From positions 1,519 through 8,643 of the forward strand of contig MNEO01000008.1 in NCBI GenBank assembly GCA_001917735.1: a DNA stretch of 7,125 nucleotides, in the 5' to 3' direction. The position numbers were made by a program, and so were the translations under genes. Under the pieces are notes generated by a model. It searched no databases, had not been told where the DNA came from, and saw only the letters and a list, made by a program, of their open reading frames with translations. Origin of the DNA: Chloroflexi bacterium 13_1_40CM_68_21 (GTDB lineage: Bacteria; Chloroflexota; Limnocylindria; P2-11E). Shown in pieces: positions 4,808 through 7,125 of the stretch (within the stretch, counting starts at the first letter, position 1; the number at the start of each line of letters is the position of its first letter).

Positions 4808-6139
4808 CACCGTCGCCTCGTCCCAGAGGCGTCCGGCGAACTGAAGGCCGATCGGCAGACCGTGGGGATCGCGGCCGCACGGGATGGAGATCGCCGGCTG
4901 TCCGGTGAGATCGAAGATGCGCGTGATACGGGTCCACTCGCTTGGACGGCCGATCTCCTTCGCCTGCTCGATCGTCCACGCCCGCGTCGGCACAGTGGGC
5001 ATCGCCAGCACGTCGAGCCCGGCAAGGGCATTGTCCGCTGCACCGGCTCGAGCCTCGATCAAGAGCCGCAGCGCTCGTGCATACGTCTCGGCATCGACGT
5101 CGGCCGCGGACCGCAGACGTGCCGCGATGAGCGGACCGTAATCGGCTTCGCGTCCGGGATAGGCGGCCATGTGATACGCGCGCGCCTCGATCGCCAGCAC
5201 ATTGCTCGCCGCCTTCGCGTAATCCGCCGCTTGGGGCCAGCCGACCTCGTGGACCTCGGCTCCGGCGGCGGCGAGCGCGTCGATCGCGGCGTGCACGACC
5301 GTCGCGATCGCTGGGTCGCATTGGTCCCACACGTACTCCTTCGGCACCCCGACCCGTAGGCCGCGAACGCCCCGCTCGATGCCCGCGAGGAGGTCCGGGA
5401 CCTCGCGGTCCGCCGACGCTGGGTCGCGGGGATCGTTGCCCGCGATCGCGGTCGTGACGATCGCCGTGTCGCGGGCGTTGCGCGCGAGCGGGCCGGGGTG
5501 ATCGAGCGACCACGAGAGCGGCACGGCGCCGCCGAGTCCCGCCCGGCCGTAGGTCGGCTTCAGTCCGACGCACCCGCAGAGCGAAGCGGGGATCCGGATG
5601 CTGCCGCCGGTATCGCTCCCGATCGTCGCAAAGGCCTCGGCCGCCACGACCGCGACGGCCGATCCGCCTGACGATCCGCCGGGGATCTTCGTCGTGTCCC
5701 ACGGATTGCGCACGTCCCCGAAGTGCGGATTCACGGAGCTGATCCCATACGCGAACTCGTGCATGCCGAGCTTGCCGAGCAGGATCGCACCCGCCTCGCG
5801 CAGCTTGCGGACGACGGTCGCGTCCTCGCCCGGGATCCAGTCCTTGAGGATGCGGGATCCGGCCGTGGTACGGATGCCCTTAGTCGCGAAGAGGTCCTTC
5901 ACTGCCACCGGGATTCCATGCAGCGTCCCGCGATACCGGCCGCCGGCGATCTCGCGCTCGGCCTCCGCGGCCTGGGCTCGCGCGAGCTCCGCCGTGACCG
6001 TGACAAAGGCGTTGAGATGCGGCTCGACCGTGGCGATTCGCGCGAGGCACGCCTCGGTCAGCTCGATCGGCGAGATCCGCCGGTCGCGAACGAGCGCGGC
6101 GGCATCCTCGGTATCGAGCTGATTGGTCGCTTGGATCAG
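4742..6139 (-). CDS. Amidase-signature family hydrolase (GatA-like), probable CTG start
   Basis: 465 residues if started at CTG 6139. The Ser-cisSer-Lys triad is complete and correctly spaced: Lys81 (PVAVKDLF), Ser156 (first Ser of PGGSSGGSA) and nucleophile Ser180 (SDTGGSIRIPA), the 75- and 24-residue spacings known from GatA and FAAH. Also typical are LKPTYGR, SWSLDHPGPLARN, the AMPTVP stretch and a C-terminal GQPAISIPCG with GLPIGLQFAGR. The N-terminus (DRRISPIELTEACLARI) shows that family-like sequence extends well upstream of the first ordinary start, GTG 5908, which would remove 77 residues and nearly reach the catalytic Lys. No ATG, GTG or TTG is in frame between 6139 and 5908, nor in the open frame upstream to about 6300. 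No GatB or GatC gene lies nearby, so it is more likely a free amidase (amide or nitrile-derived substrates) than the tRNA amidotransferase subunit. The 3' end overlaps the small ORF at 4619-4807. Confidence 0.9.
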   Translation of the reverse strand: MIQATNQLDTEDAAALVRDRRISPIELTEACLARIATVEPHLNAFVTVTAELARAQAAEAEREIAGGRYRGTLHGIPVAVKDLFATKGIRTTAGSRILKDWIPGEDATVVRKLREAGAILLGKLGMHEFAYGISSVNPHFGDVRNPWDTTKIPGGSSGGSAVAVVAAEAFATIGSDTGGSIRIPASLCGCVGLKPTYGRAGLGGAVPLSWSLDHPGPLARNARDTAIVTTAIAGNDPRDPASADREVPDLLAGIERGVRGLRVGVPKEYVWDQCDPAIATVVHAAIDALAAAGAEVHEVGWPQAADYAKAASNVLAIEARAYHMAAYPGREADYGPLIAARLRSAADVDAETYARALRLLIEARAGAADNALAGLDVLAMPTVPTRAWTIEQAKEIGRPSEWTRITRIFDLTGQPAISIPCGRDPHGLPIGLQFAGRLWDEATVLRAARAYELVRGPFPLPPLDG

Positions 6140-6294
6140 GGCTGGCGGCGTTTCTCCTGCGCGGGCGCGCCTCGCGTCCGGATCGCGAAGACCGCCCCGA
6201 GGATGACGGCGACGACGGCACCCGCGATCAATGCCTCGAGTGTGCCGCTCCCCGCGTCCGGAGAGATGCCGAAGAGCTCCTCGATCCAGTCCAT
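6136..6294 (-). CDS. Single-helix membrane mini-protein
   Basis: 52 residues. The ATG at 6292-6294 is chosen because GGGGAGG (6300-6306) ends five bases before it; an in-frame ATG at 6324 is possible but has no such site. An acidic/aromatic start (MDWIEELFG) is followed by one membrane helix at about residues 21-38 (ALIAGAVVAVILGAVFAI) and a basic tail (RTRGAPAQEKRRQP), giving a predicted inside-facing C-terminus. Its TGA (6136-6138) overlaps the proposed CTG start of the amidase as CTGA, so the two genes could be translationally coupled. I do not recognise a family. Confidence 0.65.
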   Translation of the reverse strand: MDWIEELFGISPDAGSGTLEALIAGAVVAVILGAVFAIRTRGAPAQEKRRQP

Positions 6295-6349
6295 GACGAC
6301 CTCCCCTGGTTGTCGCCGCATCATCTCATCTCGTGGCGCGGGGCGCCTG

Positions 6350-6892
6350 CTAGCCGGGAATGGCCTGCACGACGAGCGTCCCCAGCGTGACGTTGACGGT
6401 CATGACGCGGACGCCCGCAGGGATGTTCGCGGCGAGCGTGCGTGCGAAGGTGTCGGCGATGTCCTGCTTCGTTGAGTCGGGAAGCCCGAACCCGGCGAAG
6501 GTGGCGGACTCGATCTTGGCCCCCGCGGTCCCGTTAGTCACTACCGGCGTGGCCACCACCACGATGGGTCCGCTGATGATGAACGCGCGACCCGTGGCGG
6601 TGAGCGTGAGCTTTCCGGGGTCGAGCCGTATACGCGGGTCGGTCACGGTGATCCCGCTGACGGTCATCGGGGTGTACGACTGCGCCGCCTTGGTGAGCTC
6701 CTCCTCGGTGAGGGTGATCGTGATCGTGCGGTCGCCGCTCGCGGTCGGGGAGGCCGAGGCGGGTGCGCGGGTCGCGGCGCGTGTGGCCGTCGGGACAGCG
6801 CGGACGGTCTCGGTCGGACCGAAACGCCCGAGCGCGGCCATCGTGACGAGGACGATCGCGAGGATCGCGACGAGCGCGCCCAGAATGCGCAT
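6350..6892 (-). CDS. Membrane-anchored beta-rich protein, DUF2993/YpmS-like appearance
   Basis: 180 residues. Residues 1-22 are an N-terminal membrane anchor or signal peptide (ILGALVAILAIVLVTMAAL). Residues 30-53 are a Pro/Thr/Ala/Ser linker. Residues 54-180 are an all-beta-looking domain with ITITLTEEELTKAAQ (56-70), repeated alternating strands (ITVTDPRIRLDPGKLTLTATG, then IVVVATPVV), an amphipathic helix (about 139-155) and a final TLGTLVVQA strand. A TEEEL motif at the domain start followed by a beta layer is typical of outside-facing lipid-binding-like families such as LmeA/DUF2993 or YpmS; I assign it only by resemblance. The ATG at 6892 is the only start that keeps the anchor. No ribosome site precedes it (TTTAGCCG directly upstream), so weak or leaderless initiation is possible. 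A short GC hairpin (GGCGC 6335-6339, GCGCC 6343-6347) follows the stop. Confidence 0.75.
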   Translation of the reverse strand: MRILGALVAILAIVLVTMAALGRFGPTETVRAVPTATRAATRAPASASPTASGDRTITITLTEEELTKAAQSYTPMTVSGITVTDPRIRLDPGKLTLTATGRAFIISGPIVVVATPVVTNGTAGAKIESATFAGFGLPDSTKQDIADTFARTLAANIPAGVRVMTVNVTLGTLVVQAIPG

Positions 6893-6956
6893 CGGCTAAA
6901 CGCTAGAGCCCGAGCCGGGTCGATCGCCCTCCCATCTCGCGAGGCCGGGTTCGCGC

Positions 6957-7125
6957 TCAGCGTGCGCGGGTCATCGCCAGAACGAAGATCGCGCCGAGGA
7001 CGAGATGGATGACGAGGCCGCCCGCGGCCTGACCGGGAAGAACGCCAGCGATGATCTCGCCCGTGTTCACGACGATCTCGAGCGCCTGAACGACCACGTT
7101 CCCGACGAGGATCGCTCGGAGCGCT
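6957..7125 (-). CDS. Integral membrane protein, C-terminal 55 residues (5' part off the window)
   Basis: An open minus-strand frame enters from the right edge and ends at TGA 6957-6959. It has no start inside the window. It encodes two hydrophobic helices: one in ALRAILVGNVVVQALEIVV, and one in GGLVIHLVLGAIFVLAM, joined by a GEIIAGVLPGQAA loop, with a short basic tail (TRAR). The pattern fits the last two helices of a small multi-pass membrane protein. Family unknown. It is 64 bp upstream of, and on the same strand as, the anchored beta-rich protein. Confidence 0.7.
   Translation of the reverse strand, partial: ALRAILVGNVVVQALEIVVNTGEIIAGVLPGQAAGGLVIHLVLGAIFVLAMTRAR

Noticed and set aside
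5880..6221. Minus-strand ATG frame from 6221 overlapping the amidase N-terminus
   Set aside because: The translation is Arg/Ser-rich and out of frame with the family-like amidase N-terminal sequence; a shadow frame.
6360..6899. Plus-strand 179-residue frame opposite the anchored beta-rich protein
   Set aside because: It has no recognisable domain. The minus-strand protein has a signal anchor, linker and folded-domain pattern, so the plus frame is taken as a mirror of it.
1..7125. tRNA genes, CRISPR arrays, insertion sequences, attachment sites or a defence system
   Set aside because: No cloverleaf-like segment, no spaced direct repeats, no transposase or integrase motif, and no nuclease or toxin-antitoxin pair were seen on reading both strands by eye.

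Overview
This is a high-GC window with densely packed genes on both strands. It looks like a chromosomal segment of a free-living bacterium, probably one with a single membrane. The clues are GC-ending codons, frequent GTG starts, secreted proteins with Pro/Thr/Ala/Ser-rich linkers, a sortase-fold protein, and an RlpA-type barrel with paired cysteines. Chloroflexota (for example a Limnocylindria-like lineage) or Actinomycetota would fit; this placement is inference only. I saw no rRNA, tRNA, CRISPR array, transposase or phage structural gene.

Left part (1-2310): an M24 Xaa-Pro-type peptidase runs leftward off the window edge. Only 26 bp separate it from a rightward membrane-anchored sortase-fold protein that contains no cysteine; serine occupies the catalytic Cys position. 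Next comes a secreted RlpA-like double-psi beta-barrel protein. The last two probably act at the cell surface.

Middle part (2311-4266, rightward): a 112-residue KGG-repeat stress protein (hydrophilin/GsiB type) built from 20-residue units. It is followed by a near-consensus sigma-70 promoter whose transcript would start in a strong stem-loop, a 98-residue protein of unknown function, a second nested stem-loop, an 85-residue two-knuckle zinc-binding protein, and a small LuxR-type HTH protein. The HTH reading frame runs about 260 bp antisense into the next gene. The three genes from 3000 onward could form one transcription unit.

Right part (4008-7125, mostly leftward): an HD-domain phosphohydrolase-like protein, an amidase-signature enzyme with an intact Lys-cisSer-Ser triad but no ordinary start codon, a one-helix mini-protein overlapping the amidase start, a membrane-anchored beta-rich protein resembling DUF2993/YpmS-like families, and the C-terminal end of an integral membrane protein entering from the right edge. 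A small rightward two-helix ORF (4619-4807) lies between the HD gene and the amidase and overlaps the amidase 3' end.

The points most worth a second look are the cysteine-free sortase, the promoter plus 5' stem-loop before the 98-residue orphan, the CTG/CTGA start of the amidase, and the LuxR/HD antisense overlap.
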